Source: Flavobacterium endoglycinae
Lineage (GTDB): Bacteria > Bacteroidota > Bacteroidia > Flavobacteriales > Flavobacteriaceae
Direction of reading: 5' to 3'
NCBI RefSeq assembly: GCF_017352115.1
Contig: NZ_CP071448.1
Coordinates: 4,823,001 to 4,887,000, forward strand
DNA: 64,000 nucleotides
Shown one piece after another: positions 40,448 to 49,725 of this stretch. The position numbers and the translations under genes were made by a program. The notes under the pieces were generated by a model that saw only the letters and a list, made by a program, of their open reading frames with translations, did no database searches and was not told the origin of the DNA. Within the stretch, counting starts at the first letter, position 1. Every line of letters begins with the position of its first letter.

Positions 40448-42898
40448 ATGAAGTTAAAATTAAAAATCACAGCAATCTGTTTTGGAATTTTTTCGTTTGC
40501 TGCAACGGCCCAAAACGACTTGAAATTATGGTACGATAAACCAGCAACCATATGGAATGAAGCTTTGCCATTAGGCAACGGACGTCTAGGCGCAATGGTT
40601 TTTGGTGATCCAGCAGTTGAACGTTTGCAATTGAACGAAGAAACCATTTGGGCAGGTTCTCCAAACAGTAATGCACATACAAAATCTATCGAAGCTTTGC
40701 CTAAAGTAAGACAGCTTATTTTTGACGGAAAATTTAACGAAGCACAAGATTTGGCTACGAGAGATATCATGTCGCAGACCAATGACGGAATGCCGTATCA
40801 GACTTTCGGAAGTGTTTATATTTCATTTGCAGGACATCAAAAATACACCGATTATTACAGAGATTTAGATATCAGCAATGCTACTGCAAAAGTAAAATAC
40901 AAAGTAAACGGTGTTGAGTTTACAAGAGAAATTCTAACTGCATTTTCAGATCAGGTTATTGTGGTGAAACTTTCTGCGAGTAAACCAGGCCAGATTACGT
41001 GCAACGTTTTCATGAACAGTCCGATTGATAAAACGGTCGCTTCAACAGAAGGAAACCAGATTATACTTTCAGGAGTTGGAACTAATTTTGAAGGCGTAAA
41101 GGGAAAAGTAAAATTTCAAGGAAGACTTACCGCTAAAAATAAAGGCGGAGAAATTGAGTCAAGCAACGGTGTTTTAAGCATCAACAAAGCCGATGAAGTT
41201 GTGTTGTACATTTCGATTGCAACCAATTTTAAAAACTACCAAGATATTTCAGGAGATGAAGTTGCAAAAAGCAAATCGTTTTTAGAGCAGGCATTGCCAA
41301 AAAGTTTCGACGAAATCAAAAAAGCGCATGTTGATTATTACCAAAAATTCTTCAACAGAGTTTCTTTAGATTTAGGTTCGAATGATCTGATTAAGAAACC
41401 AACAAACGAAAGAATTAGAGATTTCTCTAAACAATTCGATCCGCAGTTGGCCGCTTTGTATTTCCAGTTTGGCCGTTATCTTTTAATTTCGAGTTCTCAG
41501 CCAGGCGGACAGCCAGCGAATTTACAAGGAATTTGGAACGATATGGTTACACCGCCTTGGGACAGCAAATACACGACAAACATCAATGCCGAAATGAATT
41601 ACTGGCCTGCACAAGTAACTAATTTGCAGGAAATGCACGAACCGTTTGTTCAAATGGCAAAGGAATTAAGTGTAACAGGTGCAGAAACCGCCAGAATGAT
41701 GTACAATGCCAGCGGATGGGTTTTGCATCACAACACTGATATTTGGCGTGTAACCGCTCCTGTAGATTCAGCTGCTTCTGGGATGTGGCCAACAGGCGGT
41801 GCTTGGGTTTGTCAGGATTTATGGGAAAAATATTTATATACAGGAGATAAAAAGTATTTGGCAGAAATTTATCCGATTATGAAAGGTGCTGCCGATTTCT
41901 TTTTGGATTTCATGATTGTAGATCCAAACACAGGATATTTGGTTGTGGTACCGTCAAGTTCTCCAGAAAACACACACGCTGGCGGAACTGGAAAAGCGAC
42001 AATTGCATCTGGAACAACAATGGATAATCAGCTGATTTTTGATTTGTTTACGCATGTTATAGAAGCTTCTGCTTTGGTTTCTCCAGATGCAGCTTATACG
42101 AAAAAAGTAAGCGATGCTTTGGCGAAAATGCCACCAATGAAAATTGGAAAACACAGTCAGTTACAAGAATGGCAGGACGATTGGGATAATCCGAAAGACA
42201 ATCACAGACACGTTTCGCATTTGTACGGATTGTACCCGAGCAATCAGATTTCGCCAATAAAAACACCAGAATTATTTCAAGCGGCCAAACAATCGCTGAT
42301 TTACAGAACAGACGAATCTACAGGCTGGTCAATGGGATGGAAAGTGAATTTATGGGCGAGATTATTAGATGGAAATCATGCTTATAAATTGATTCAAGAC
42401 CAATTGCATTTAGTAACGGCTGACCAAAGAAAGGGAGGAGGAACGTATCCAAATATGTTAGATGCGCATCAGCCTTTTCAAATTGATGGAAATTTTGGCT
42501 GTACTGCCGGTTTTGCCGAAATGCTGATGCAGAGTCAAGAAGACGCGATTCAGTTATTGCCTGCTCTGCCAACGGTTTGGAAAGACGGGAGCGTAAAAGG
42601 TTTAGTGGCAAGAGGCAGTTTTGTAATCGATATGACGTGGAAAAACAATAAAGTTTCAGCTTTAAAAATCTATTCGAAAATTGGAGGAAACTGTCGTTTG
42701 AAAGTAGAAAATACATTAAGCGGTTCTTCAATCAGAAAGGCAAAAGGAAAAAATCCAAATCCTTTGTTTTATGATGTGGAAGTGAATAAACCTATTATTT
42801 CAAATGAAGCAAAACTGGAAAAAGTAAAACTGCCAAATTACAATATTTACGATGTGAATATGAAAGCGGGACAGACGTATACTTTTACGGGAAATTAA
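40448..42898 (+). CDS. GH95 alpha-L-fucosidase/alpha-L-galactosidase-type enzyme
   Basis: A 816-aa secreted enzyme from ATG 40448 (signal peptide MKLKLKITAICFGIFSFAATAQ); the frame open from 40361 adds only repeat-encoded residues. GH95 features: LKLWYDKPATIWNEALPLGNGRLGAMVFGDPAVERLQLNEETIWAG at the N-terminus, PANLQGIWNDMVTPPWDSKYTTNINAEMNYWPA in the barrel, WSMGWKVNLWARLLDGNHAY and DAHQPFQIDGNFGCTAGFAEML near the C-terminus. GH95 includes alpha-1,2-L-fucosidases and alpha-L-galactosidases; both sugars occur in rhamnogalacturonan II, and fucose also in xyloglucan. The side-chain context favours the RG-II interpretation. Confidence 0.92.
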   Translation: MKLKLKITAICFGIFSFAATAQNDLKLWYDKPATIWNEALPLGNGRLGAMVFGDPAVERLQLNEETIWAGSPNSNAHTKSIEALPKVRQLIFDGKFNEAQDLATRDIMSQTNDGMPYQTFGSVYISFAGHQKYTDYYRDLDISNATAKVKYKVNGVEFTREILTAFSDQVIVVKLSASKPGQITCNVFMNSPIDKTVASTEGNQIILSGVGTNFEGVKGKVKFQGRLTAKNKGGEIESSNGVLSINKADEVVLYISIATNFKNYQDISGDEVAKSKSFLEQALPKSFDEIKKAHVDYYQKFFNRVSLDLGSNDLIKKPTNERIRDFSKQFDPQLAALYFQFGRYLLISSSQPGGQPANLQGIWNDMVTPPWDSKYTTNINAEMNYWPAQVTNLQEMHEPFVQMAKELSVTGAETARMMYNASGWVLHHNTDIWRVTAPVDSAASGMWPTGGAWVCQDLWEKYLYTGDKKYLAEIYPIMKGAADFFLDFMIVDPNTGYLVVVPSSSPENTHAGGTGKATIASGTTMDNQLIFDLFTHVIEASALVSPDAAYTKKVSDALAKMPPMKIGKHSQLQEWQDDWDNPKDNHRHVSHLYGLYPSNQISPIKTPELFQAAKQSLIYRTDESTGWSMGWKVNLWARLLDGNHAYKLIQDQLHLVTADQRKGGGTYPNMLDAHQPFQIDGNFGCTAGFAEMLMQSQEDAIQLLPALPTVWKDGSVKGLVARGSFVIDMTWKNNKVSALKIYSKIGGNCRLKVENTLSGSSIRKAKGKNPNPLFYDVEVNKPIISNEAKLEKVKLPNYNIYDVNMKAGQTYTFTGN

Positions 42899-42908
42899 AA
42901 ATATTTTA

Positions 42909-42975
42909 AAACCATATAAGTGATATAAGAAAATATAAAGTAAAGCTTAATTGAACTTATATGACTTATATGGTT
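42909..42975. repeat. Inverted repeat, AACCATATAAGT family (A)
   Basis: Arms 42909-42929 and 42956-42975, the shortest loop of the free-standing family A copies. It lies 11 bp after the GH95 stop and ends 24 bp before the next ATG. Confidence 0.92.
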
Positions 42976-42999
42976 TAACTTTTAAAGATTGAATTTTAA

Positions 43000-44565
43000 A
43001 TGTTGACAAATTTCAAACATAAAATAATAGCCCTTTCGATCGTAATTGCCTGCTTAAATAGCAGTTGCAAATCTGGTGCGGGACATTCACAAGGAAAATC
43101 GGCCATTTTAAACTCGAAAGATTTCAAACATTATGTGGATTATTTCAACACGATGGAAGATGAAAACTTAAAATTTGCGATTCCAAATGACAGTGCTTGG
43201 ACTTGGATGGAAAAGAATATTCCGTTGTTTGAATGTCCGCAGCAAAATTTTGAAGAAATCTATTATTTCAGATGGTGGAGCGTTCGTAAGCATATTAAAA
43301 ATACACCGCAAGGATTTGCAATTACGGAGTTTCTGGTAGACCGTTCGTATGCCGATAAATACAATATGATCAGCTGTGCTTTGGGGCATCATATTAATGA
43401 ATTCAGATGGGTTCATGATCCGAAATACATTGAGCAAGATGTGAAACTTTGGTACCGAGGCAATGACGGAAAACCGATGAACAAATTGTATAAATTCAGC
43501 AGTTGGACAGCCGATGCTTTATACAATCGTTATTTGGTGAATAAAGATGAAAAATTCTTATTGGATTTGTACCCAGATATGGTTACCGATTATGCCGTTT
43601 GGGAAAAGGATCGCCAACGCAAGGATGGTTTGTTTTGGCAACATGATGTAAAAGACGGAATGGAAGAATCTTTAAGCGGCGGACGTAAAGTGCAAAATGC
43701 GAGACCAACGATTAACAGTTATATGTATGGAAACGCCGTAGCGATTTCTAAAATGGCTGAAATGAAAGGCGATAAGGACGTGGAAGCAAAATTCAAAGCT
43801 AAAGCTGATGATTTGAAGCAATTAGTGGAAACGAAATTATGGAATCCAAAAAGTGAGTTTTTTGAAACTTTAACGCAAAAAGATACGCTGGCACAAGTTC
43901 GTGAAGCGATTGGATTTATTCCGTGGTATTTTAATCTTCCAGAAAAAGGAAAAGGATTTGAAAAAGCCTGGGAACAGGTGAAAGATGAAAAAGGATTTTC
44001 GGCTCCGTTTGGTTTAACAACGGCAGAAAGAAGAAGTCCGCGTTTTAGAACTCATGGGACAGGAACCTGCGAATGGGACGGCGCGATTTGGCCTTTTGCA
44101 AGTTCACAGACTTTGACAGCGATGGCTAATGTTTTAAATAATTACAATCAGGATTTTGTTGGAAAACCAGATTATTTCAAACAAATGGAACTGTATGTGC
44201 AGTCACAGTATTATAGAGGAAAACCTTATCTTGGCGAATATTTAGACGAAACGACAGGTTATTGGTTAATGGGTGACAGAGAAAGAAGCCGTTATTACAA
44301 CCATTCAACTTTCAATGATTTAATGATTACGGGATTGGTTGGTTTACGACCAAGAGCTGATGAAAAGATTGAAGTGAATCCGTTGATTCCACAAGAAAAA
44401 TGGGATTGGTTTTGTTTGGATAAGGTTTTATATCACGGTAGTATTATTACGATTCTTTGGGACAAAACAGGAGAAAAATATAAAAAAGGAAAAGGGTTTA
44501 GGGTTTTCAAAAACGGAAAAGAGATTGCTTTTTCTGAGAAATTGGAAAGAGTGATTTCTAAGTAA
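43000..44565 (+). CDS. (alpha/alpha)6 glycosidase-like lipoprotein (MGH1/GH63-like)
   Basis: A 521-aa lipoprotein; the lipobox is LNSSC (Cys23-24 region of MLTNFKHKIIALSIVIACLNSSCKSG). Motifs ECPQQNFEEIYYFRWWSVRKHI, DAVWEKDRQRKDGLFWQHD-like segments, GTGTCEWDGAIWPFASSQTLTAMAN and NHSTFNDLMITGLVGLRPRADEKIEVNPL indicate a helical-barrel glycosidase related to the MGH1/GH63/GH37 group; similar proteins are common beside rhamnosidases in Bacteroidota. It is likely anchored in the outer membrane, facing either side. Substrate unknown. A short Ig-like C-terminal segment follows the barrel. Not assigned to a specific CAZy family with confidence. Confidence 0.68.
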   Translation: MLTNFKHKIIALSIVIACLNSSCKSGAGHSQGKSAILNSKDFKHYVDYFNTMEDENLKFAIPNDSAWTWMEKNIPLFECPQQNFEEIYYFRWWSVRKHIKNTPQGFAITEFLVDRSYADKYNMISCALGHHINEFRWVHDPKYIEQDVKLWYRGNDGKPMNKLYKFSSWTADALYNRYLVNKDEKFLLDLYPDMVTDYAVWEKDRQRKDGLFWQHDVKDGMEESLSGGRKVQNARPTINSYMYGNAVAISKMAEMKGDKDVEAKFKAKADDLKQLVETKLWNPKSEFFETLTQKDTLAQVREAIGFIPWYFNLPEKGKGFEKAWEQVKDEKGFSAPFGLTTAERRSPRFRTHGTGTCEWDGAIWPFASSQTLTAMANVLNNYNQDFVGKPDYFKQMELYVQSQYYRGKPYLGEYLDETTGYWLMGDRERSRYYNHSTFNDLMITGLVGLRPRADEKIEVNPLIPQEKWDWFCLDKVLYHGSIITILWDKTGEKYKKGKGFRVFKNGKEIAFSEKLERVISK

Positions 44566-44574
44566 ATCGAATCG

Positions 44575-44694
44575 TTTCACGCAGATTAAAATAGATTTTA
44601 GCAGATTAAAATGGATTTTTTATCCTTAATCTTGTTTCATATCAAAGAATAAAATCTGCGAATATCTGCTTAAATCTGCCAAATCTGCGTGAAA
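44575..44694. repeat. Inverted repeat, TTTCACGCAGATT family (C)
   Basis: Arms 44575-44587 (TTTCACGCAGATT) and 44681-44694 (AAATCTGCGTGAAA), with looser GCAGATTAAA copies inside. It starts 10 bp after the stop and ends 34 bp before the next ATG. The same arms occur at 29251-29334 and 31037-31129. Confidence 0.88.
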
Positions 44695-44727
44695 TAAAAA
44701 TCATCGCAAAGACAATAAAATAATACC

Positions 44728-47478
44728 ATGAAAAAGTTTTTTTTACATCTTACCTTAATCATTTCACTTTGCACCATTTCGGCGAAAGCCCAAAACAAAA
44801 TAATAGTGAGTGATTTAAAATGCGAAATGCTGACCAATCCGGAAGGAATTGACGTTTTACAGCCAAGACTAAGCTGGAAAATAAAAGCGACTATAAACGA
44901 TGTAAAACAAACGGGATATCAAATTATTGCTTCGTCAAGTTTAGAAAAACTAAATGCAGGAAATGGCGATTTATGGGACAGCGGAAAAGTGCAAAGCGAT
45001 GCTTCTGTAAACGTAATCTATAACGGAAAAAAGCTTGAAAACAGACAAGATGTTTTCTGGAAAGTAATTGTTTTTACCAATAAAGGAGAAATCCAATCCA
45101 AAGAAAATGCACATTTCAGCATTGGGATTTTGACTTATGCCGACTGGAAATCTACGCGATGGATTGGTTATGAAAAAACGTCTCCGGGCGATAGTATTTC
45201 GCAGTATTCGAGATTATCGGCACGTTATCTTCGAAAAGAAATCAACCTAAAAAAGAAAGTCAAAAATGCCAAGGTATACATCATGGGAATGGGCTTGTAT
45301 GAGTTGTACATTAACGGAAATAAAATTGGAGATCAGGTTTTAGCACCAGTTCCGACGGATTATACGAAGAATGTAAAATACAATGTTTTTGATGTGACTT
45401 CGCAGTTGCAAGAAGGCAAAAACATATTGGGAACGATTTTGGGAAACGGACGTTTTTTCACGATGCGTCAGGATTACAAACCGTATAAAATCAAAACTTT
45501 TGGTTACCCGAAAATGGCTTTGCAGTTGTTTGTGGAATATACCGATGGAAGCAAAGACGTAATCAGAACCGATGATACTTGGAAAATCACAACCGATGGC
45601 CCCATTTTATCCAACAACGAATACGATGGAGAAGAATATGATGCCCGCAAAGAAATGAAGGGCTGGAATACCGTTAATTTTGATGATAAAAAATGGCTTT
45701 CTGCGGAATATGTTCAAGAACCAGGTGGATTCTACGAAGGGCAGATGTCGGCTAATATGAAAGTGAAGCGCGAAGTAAAACCAATTTCGATAAAACAAAC
45801 ACCAAAAGGAACTTATATCTTGGATATGGGACAAAATATGGTGGGTTGGTTGCAGTTGAAAGTCAAAGGAAATAAAGGCGATAAAATTACGATGAAATTT
45901 GCTGAATCGCTTCAGCCAGACGGTTCGTTGTACATTGCCAATTTGCGCGATGCAAAAACTACGGATATTTATACTTTAAAAGGCGAAGGAGAAGAAGTTT
46001 GGGAACCTCGTTTTATTTTCCACGGATTCAGATTTGTTGAAATTTCAGGTTTTGCTACCAAACCAACGGTAGAAAATTTTGTTGGAAAAGTAGTTTATGA
46101 TGACATTCAAACCACAGGAACTTTCGATTCTTCAAACCCAATCATGAATCAGATTTTTAAGAATGCTTGGTGGGGAATCAGCGGGAATTACAAAGGAATG
46201 CCAATCGATTGTCCGCAAAGAAATGAGCGTCAGCCTTGGTTGGGAGATAGAACGACTGGAGCTTATGGCGAAAGTTTCTTATTCGATAATCAGACTTTAT
46301 ACGCAAAATGGTTAGACGATATTAAATACTCCCAAACCATAGACGGCGGACTCCCAGATGTGGCACCTGCTTTTTGGCGTTATTACGGCGACAATGTAAC
46401 ATGGCCAGGAACGTATATCACAGTTGCTGATATGTTGTATCAGCAGTTTGGTGATGAAAAAGTAGTCGAAAAACAATATCCGTACATGAAAAAATGGATG
46501 GATTATATGGAAGAGAATTATCTGGTTGATGATTTAATGACAAAAGATAAATATGGCGATTGGTGTGTTCCGCCAGAATCTTTAGAATTAATCCGTTCCA
46601 AAGATCCAGCTCGTCTAACAGATGGAGAATTGATTTCTAGCGCATTCTATTATCAGCTTTTAAATATCATGAAGAAATTTGCTGTGATTGCGAATGCAGA
46701 AAAAGACATTCAGCATTATAATGATTTGGCTTCTAGAATTAAGAAAGCATTCAATGCCAAATATTTAAATACAGACAAAAACAGTTATGCCAATAATACG
46801 GTTACAGCCAATTTATTGCCTTTAACTTTCGGAATGGTTCCAGACGGACTTCAAACTAAAATCTTTGAAAATTTGGTTCACGAAGTTGAAGTGACGAAAA
46901 ATGGTCATGTAAGCACAGGCGTTATCGGAACACAGTTTTTAATGCGAACGTTAACCGATTTCGGGCGTGGCGATTTGGCTTTCAAATTAGCATCCAACAA
47001 AACCTATCCGAGCTGGGGTTACATGGTAGAAAACGGTGCGACTACAATCTGGGAACTTTGGAACGGAAACACGGCAGATCCAGCCATGAATTCGCAAAAC
47101 CACGTCATGCTTTTGGGCGATTTATTGATTTGGTATTACGAAAATATGGCAGGAATTAAAAGTAATCCTGAAACTCCAGGTTTCAAACAAATCATCATGA
47201 AACCCGATTTCAATGCGGGATTGACGTATGTGAATGCTTCTTACGAATCAATTTATGGAACCATTAAAAGTGACTGGAAAAAAGATAAAAAGGCTTTGGT
47301 TTGGAATATTACCATTCCCGCGAATAGTTCTGCAATTGTTTATTTACCAATTCCTAATATCTCATCAGTGACTATAAATAAACAAAAGCTGCCTCAATTT
47401 TCAGAGGCTTATAAAACCGAAACCAATAGTATAGTGCTTACCTTGTCTTCTGGTAATTATGTTTTGACTATTAAGTAG
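44728..47478 (+). CDS. GH78 alpha-L-rhamnosidase (copy 2)
   Basis: A 916-aa secreted enzyme (signal peptide to TISAKAQ). GH78 layout: FN3-like N-terminal domain (LKCEMLTNPEGIDVLQPRLSWKI), sandwiches with YELYINGNKIGDQVLAPVPTDYTKNVKYNVFDVT, barrel with MPIDCPQRNERQPWLGDRTTGAYGE (likely general acid Glu) and VENGATTIWELWNGNTADPAMNS (likely base), and a C-terminal sandwich ending in VLTIK. It carries the canonical DCPQRxE and TTxWE motifs more closely than copy 1 (DCPQREKLGW, LTEQW), so the two probably differ in leaving group. It is the last gene before the - strand interruption. Confidence 0.94.
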   Translation: MKKFFLHLTLIISLCTISAKAQNKIIVSDLKCEMLTNPEGIDVLQPRLSWKIKATINDVKQTGYQIIASSSLEKLNAGNGDLWDSGKVQSDASVNVIYNGKKLENRQDVFWKVIVFTNKGEIQSKENAHFSIGILTYADWKSTRWIGYEKTSPGDSISQYSRLSARYLRKEINLKKKVKNAKVYIMGMGLYELYINGNKIGDQVLAPVPTDYTKNVKYNVFDVTSQLQEGKNILGTILGNGRFFTMRQDYKPYKIKTFGYPKMALQLFVEYTDGSKDVIRTDDTWKITTDGPILSNNEYDGEEYDARKEMKGWNTVNFDDKKWLSAEYVQEPGGFYEGQMSANMKVKREVKPISIKQTPKGTYILDMGQNMVGWLQLKVKGNKGDKITMKFAESLQPDGSLYIANLRDAKTTDIYTLKGEGEEVWEPRFIFHGFRFVEISGFATKPTVENFVGKVVYDDIQTTGTFDSSNPIMNQIFKNAWWGISGNYKGMPIDCPQRNERQPWLGDRTTGAYGESFLFDNQTLYAKWLDDIKYSQTIDGGLPDVAPAFWRYYGDNVTWPGTYITVADMLYQQFGDEKVVEKQYPYMKKWMDYMEENYLVDDLMTKDKYGDWCVPPESLELIRSKDPARLTDGELISSAFYYQLLNIMKKFAVIANAEKDIQHYNDLASRIKKAFNAKYLNTDKNSYANNTVTANLLPLTFGMVPDGLQTKIFENLVHEVEVTKNGHVSTGVIGTQFLMRTLTDFGRGDLAFKLASNKTYPSWGYMVENGATTIWELWNGNTADPAMNSQNHVMLLGDLLIWYYENMAGIKSNPETPGFKQIIMKPDFNAGLTYVNASYESIYGTIKSDWKKDKKALVWNITIPANSSAIVYLPIPNISSVTINKQKLPQFSEAYKTETNSIVLTLSSGNYVLTIK

Positions 47479-47520
47479 TTCTTGAGAAGTGATACCTTTT
47501 AAAACATTCACAATAAATGA

Positions 47521-47997
47521 TCAAAAATTAATTCCTCCTCTTTCTGTAATTGTAAATGCTTGTTGATTCGTTAGAGAAGGTGCACGTTTTACAACTTGTT
47601 CATATCCAATACTGTCAAAACTTATGAAACTATCTCCAACAAGCTCTATTTTCCAATGCCAACTTTTATATCCGTTTTCATAGATTTTTTCTTCGCGGGA
47701 AATATGACTTATTTCAAGTTCCGGTAAAAAACTATTGCCAGAAGCATACTGAATTTTTAAATCCGTTACTTCTATAAAAGTCAGGGTACACGGTGCCACC
47801 CAAAAGCTATAATTTGAGGTGTTTTCAGGTAAAACCCACTTAAAAATATAATCTATATCCAACAGTAAATCACTTTTTATAAAGTCGTCATACACATCTG
47901 AATCAATTGCAAATGCATGTATGGAGCAATCGTGCCATCCCATTTCTTCAAAGTCAGCCACTGTCCAGATATTTTTCTCTAACTCAAAAGTTTTCAT
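47521..47997 (-). CDS. Hypothetical small cytoplasmic protein
   Basis: A 158-aa protein on the opposite strand with no signal peptide or membrane segment. It opens MKTFELEKNIWTVADFEEMGWHDCSIHAFAI and is rich in aromatic and acidic residues (DLLLDIDYIFKWVLPE, SFWVAPCTLTFIEVTDL). The MGWHDCxIHA opening is one I have seen in unannotated proteins, sometimes with immunity-protein-like folds; no function can be assigned. It is convergent with the GH78 gene (43-bp gap) and divergent from the next gene. Its size, strand and cytoplasmic character set it apart from every neighbour, suggesting a later insertion. Coding is supported by the long intact frame and plausible composition. Confidence 0.75.
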   Translation of the reverse strand: MKTFELEKNIWTVADFEEMGWHDCSIHAFAIDSDVYDDFIKSDLLLDIDYIFKWVLPENTSNYSFWVAPCTLTFIEVTDLKIQYASGNSFLPELEISHISREEKIYENGYKSWHWKIELVGDSFISFDSIGYEQVVKRAPSLTNQQAFTITERGGINF

Positions 47998-48370
47998 TTT
48001 TTATATTTCTGATTTCAAAACGTGAAGTAAAATGTGTAATGCAAAATAAAGAAATAAAGTCGTAAATTATGAGTGTTTTTTAATTTATTGTAGTAATTAT
48101 CTTTCTTTTTAATTAAGGTAAGGTATTCCGAAATCGTACTTAATTGATAATTCCTTCCTATTCAATAGTGTTAAATCATGTATATGTGAAACTTTCGTCA
48201 GGAAATTTTGCGATAAGCGTTAAATAAGCTTCATTTTAATTATTTCGGGACAGTACAGGATACATTGTTAATTTTTGGGTGTTATTTTTACACTTAATAA
48301 ATATTTTTCCATAAAATAATAGTAGGAATGTATTTATTATCGAAAATTTTAATTCATAATAAAATTTAGA
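47998..48370. promoter_or_regulatory. Divergent promoter region
   Basis: A 373-bp AT-rich gap between the divergent genes at 47997 and 48371. It has no inverted repeat of the type filling other gaps, and should hold promoters for both directions. No exact TAnnTTTG/TTG pair was found by eye. It is a likely start for the right-hand transcription unit (48371-60111). Confidence 0.5.
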
Positions 48371-49516
48371 ATGAAGATAACAAAATTAGCATTTGTATTG
48401 TTTGGACTTTTCCTTTTAGGAAGTTGTAAATCGGCTTTAGAAAAAAAGACTTGGAAAGAAGGTATTTTAGTAGATCAGTTTATTTACGATAAAGCCCCAT
48501 ATCCGTCTTGCCACGCGGTTACAATTGTCGAAGCTACAAATGGTGATTTAGTTGCTTCTTGGTTTGGCGGAACTCACGAGAGACACCCAGACGTTTGCAT
48601 TTATGTGTCGATCAAACCAAAAGGAAGCGATACTTGGAATGAAGGCGTAAAAGTGGCCGACGGAGTGATGAAAGAAGGGCCAAGATTACCAACTTGGAAT
48701 CCGGTTTTATATCAAATTCCAGGTGGCGATTTAATGCTTTTCTACAAAATCGGACCAAAACCATCGGAATGGTGGGGTGTAATCAGAACTTCATCTGATG
48801 GCGGAAAAACGTGGTCTGAAGCTCAAAAGATGCCAGACGGTTTCTTAGGGCCAATCAAAAATAAACCTGTTTTATTAAGCAACGGAACTTTATTATGCCC
48901 GTCAAGTATCGAAGGCGATGGTTGGAGGCTTCGTATGGAATCTACTCCAGATTTTGGGAAAACTTGGGTAATGGGCGATACACTTCCAAGAGGAAAACAA
49001 AAAATCAATGCAATTCAGCCTAGTATTTTATTCCATAAAGATGGAAGCATTCAAGCCATTGGAAGAACCAGAAACAGAGCGATTTTCAGCACTTTCTCAA
49101 AAGACAATGGAAAAACGTGGTCGGATATTGAATTAATCGGACTTCCCAATAACAACTCTGGCACGGATGCTGTAACCTTAAAAGATGGAAGACATTTACT
49201 GGTTTACAATCACGTTCTTCCTCCAGGAAAAGAGGCGAAAGGGCCTAGAACGCCTTTGAATGTTTCGGTTTCGAAAGACGGAATTCACTGGAATGCAGCT
49301 TTGGTTTTAGAAGATTCAAAAATCAGCCAATATTCTTATCCTTCAATGATTCAAAGTTCAGACGGAATGGTGCATATTGTTTACACTTGGAGAAGAGAAA
49401 AATTGAAATACGTAAAAGTTGATCCGAGTAAGTTAGTGGCACTTCCAATCAAAAACGGTGTTTGGCCAGGTGAAGAAGGAAAAGTGGTAACAGCTGTAAA
49501 AGCGGAAGAAGAGTAA
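48371..49516 (+). CDS. Sialidase-like (BNR) six-bladed propeller lipoprotein
   Basis: A 381-aa lipoprotein; lipobox LLGSC (Cys19). The body is a sialidase-superfamily propeller of the BNR_2 type: YPSCHAVTIVEATNGDLVASWFGGTHERHPDVCIYVS, then Asp-boxes such as SSDGGKTWSE, TPDFGKTWVM, SKDNGKTWSD and SKDGIHWNA, and the final arginine/tyrosine motif SQYSYPSMIQSSDG. Such proteins are often annotated as exo-sialidases, yet sialic acid is absent from plants. In pectin loci they are more likely to act on another acidic sugar, such as Kdo or Dha of rhamnogalacturonan II, or on modified rhamnosides. First gene after the divergent promoter region. Confidence 0.75.
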   Translation: MKITKLAFVLFGLFLLGSCKSALEKKTWKEGILVDQFIYDKAPYPSCHAVTIVEATNGDLVASWFGGTHERHPDVCIYVSIKPKGSDTWNEGVKVADGVMKEGPRLPTWNPVLYQIPGGDLMLFYKIGPKPSEWWGVIRTSSDGGKTWSEAQKMPDGFLGPIKNKPVLLSNGTLLCPSSIEGDGWRLRMESTPDFGKTWVMGDTLPRGKQKINAIQPSILFHKDGSIQAIGRTRNRAIFSTFSKDNGKTWSDIELIGLPNNNSGTDAVTLKDGRHLLVYNHVLPPGKEAKGPRTPLNVSVSKDGIHWNAALVLEDSKISQYSYPSMIQSSDGMVHIVYTWRREKLKYVKVDPSKLVALPIKNGVWPGEEGKVVTAVKAEEE

Positions 49517-49525
49517 AATTAATTG

Positions 49526-49713
49526 AACCATTAAGAGATTAAGAAAGTTAAGTTGCTGTGTTTAATAAAAATAAACCATTAAGGCATTAAGAAAATTAAG
49601 TTGTTGCGCTTAATAGATTTTTTTTTAAAAGAACATTAAGCTTAATTCTCTTAAATCTTCTAATAGTAAAAACAGTAAGTGCTAAAGCTTAATTTTCTTA
49701 ATCTCTTAATGGT
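49526..49713. repeat. Inverted repeat with AACCATTAAGAGATTAAG arms
   Basis: Left arm 49526-49552 and right arm 49688-49713 pair almost fully; inner partial copies (CATTAAGGCATTAAG near 49576, CTTAATTCTCTTAAATC near 49640) make a layered structure. It begins 10 bp after the stop and ends 12 bp before the next ATG. Confidence 0.88.
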
Positions 49714-49725
49714 AAAATCAAAAAT

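Noticed and set aside
40297-40782. 161-codon - strand frame spanning the GH95 start
   Set aside because: Covers a repeat arm and the GH95 signal peptide; no independent coding evidence.
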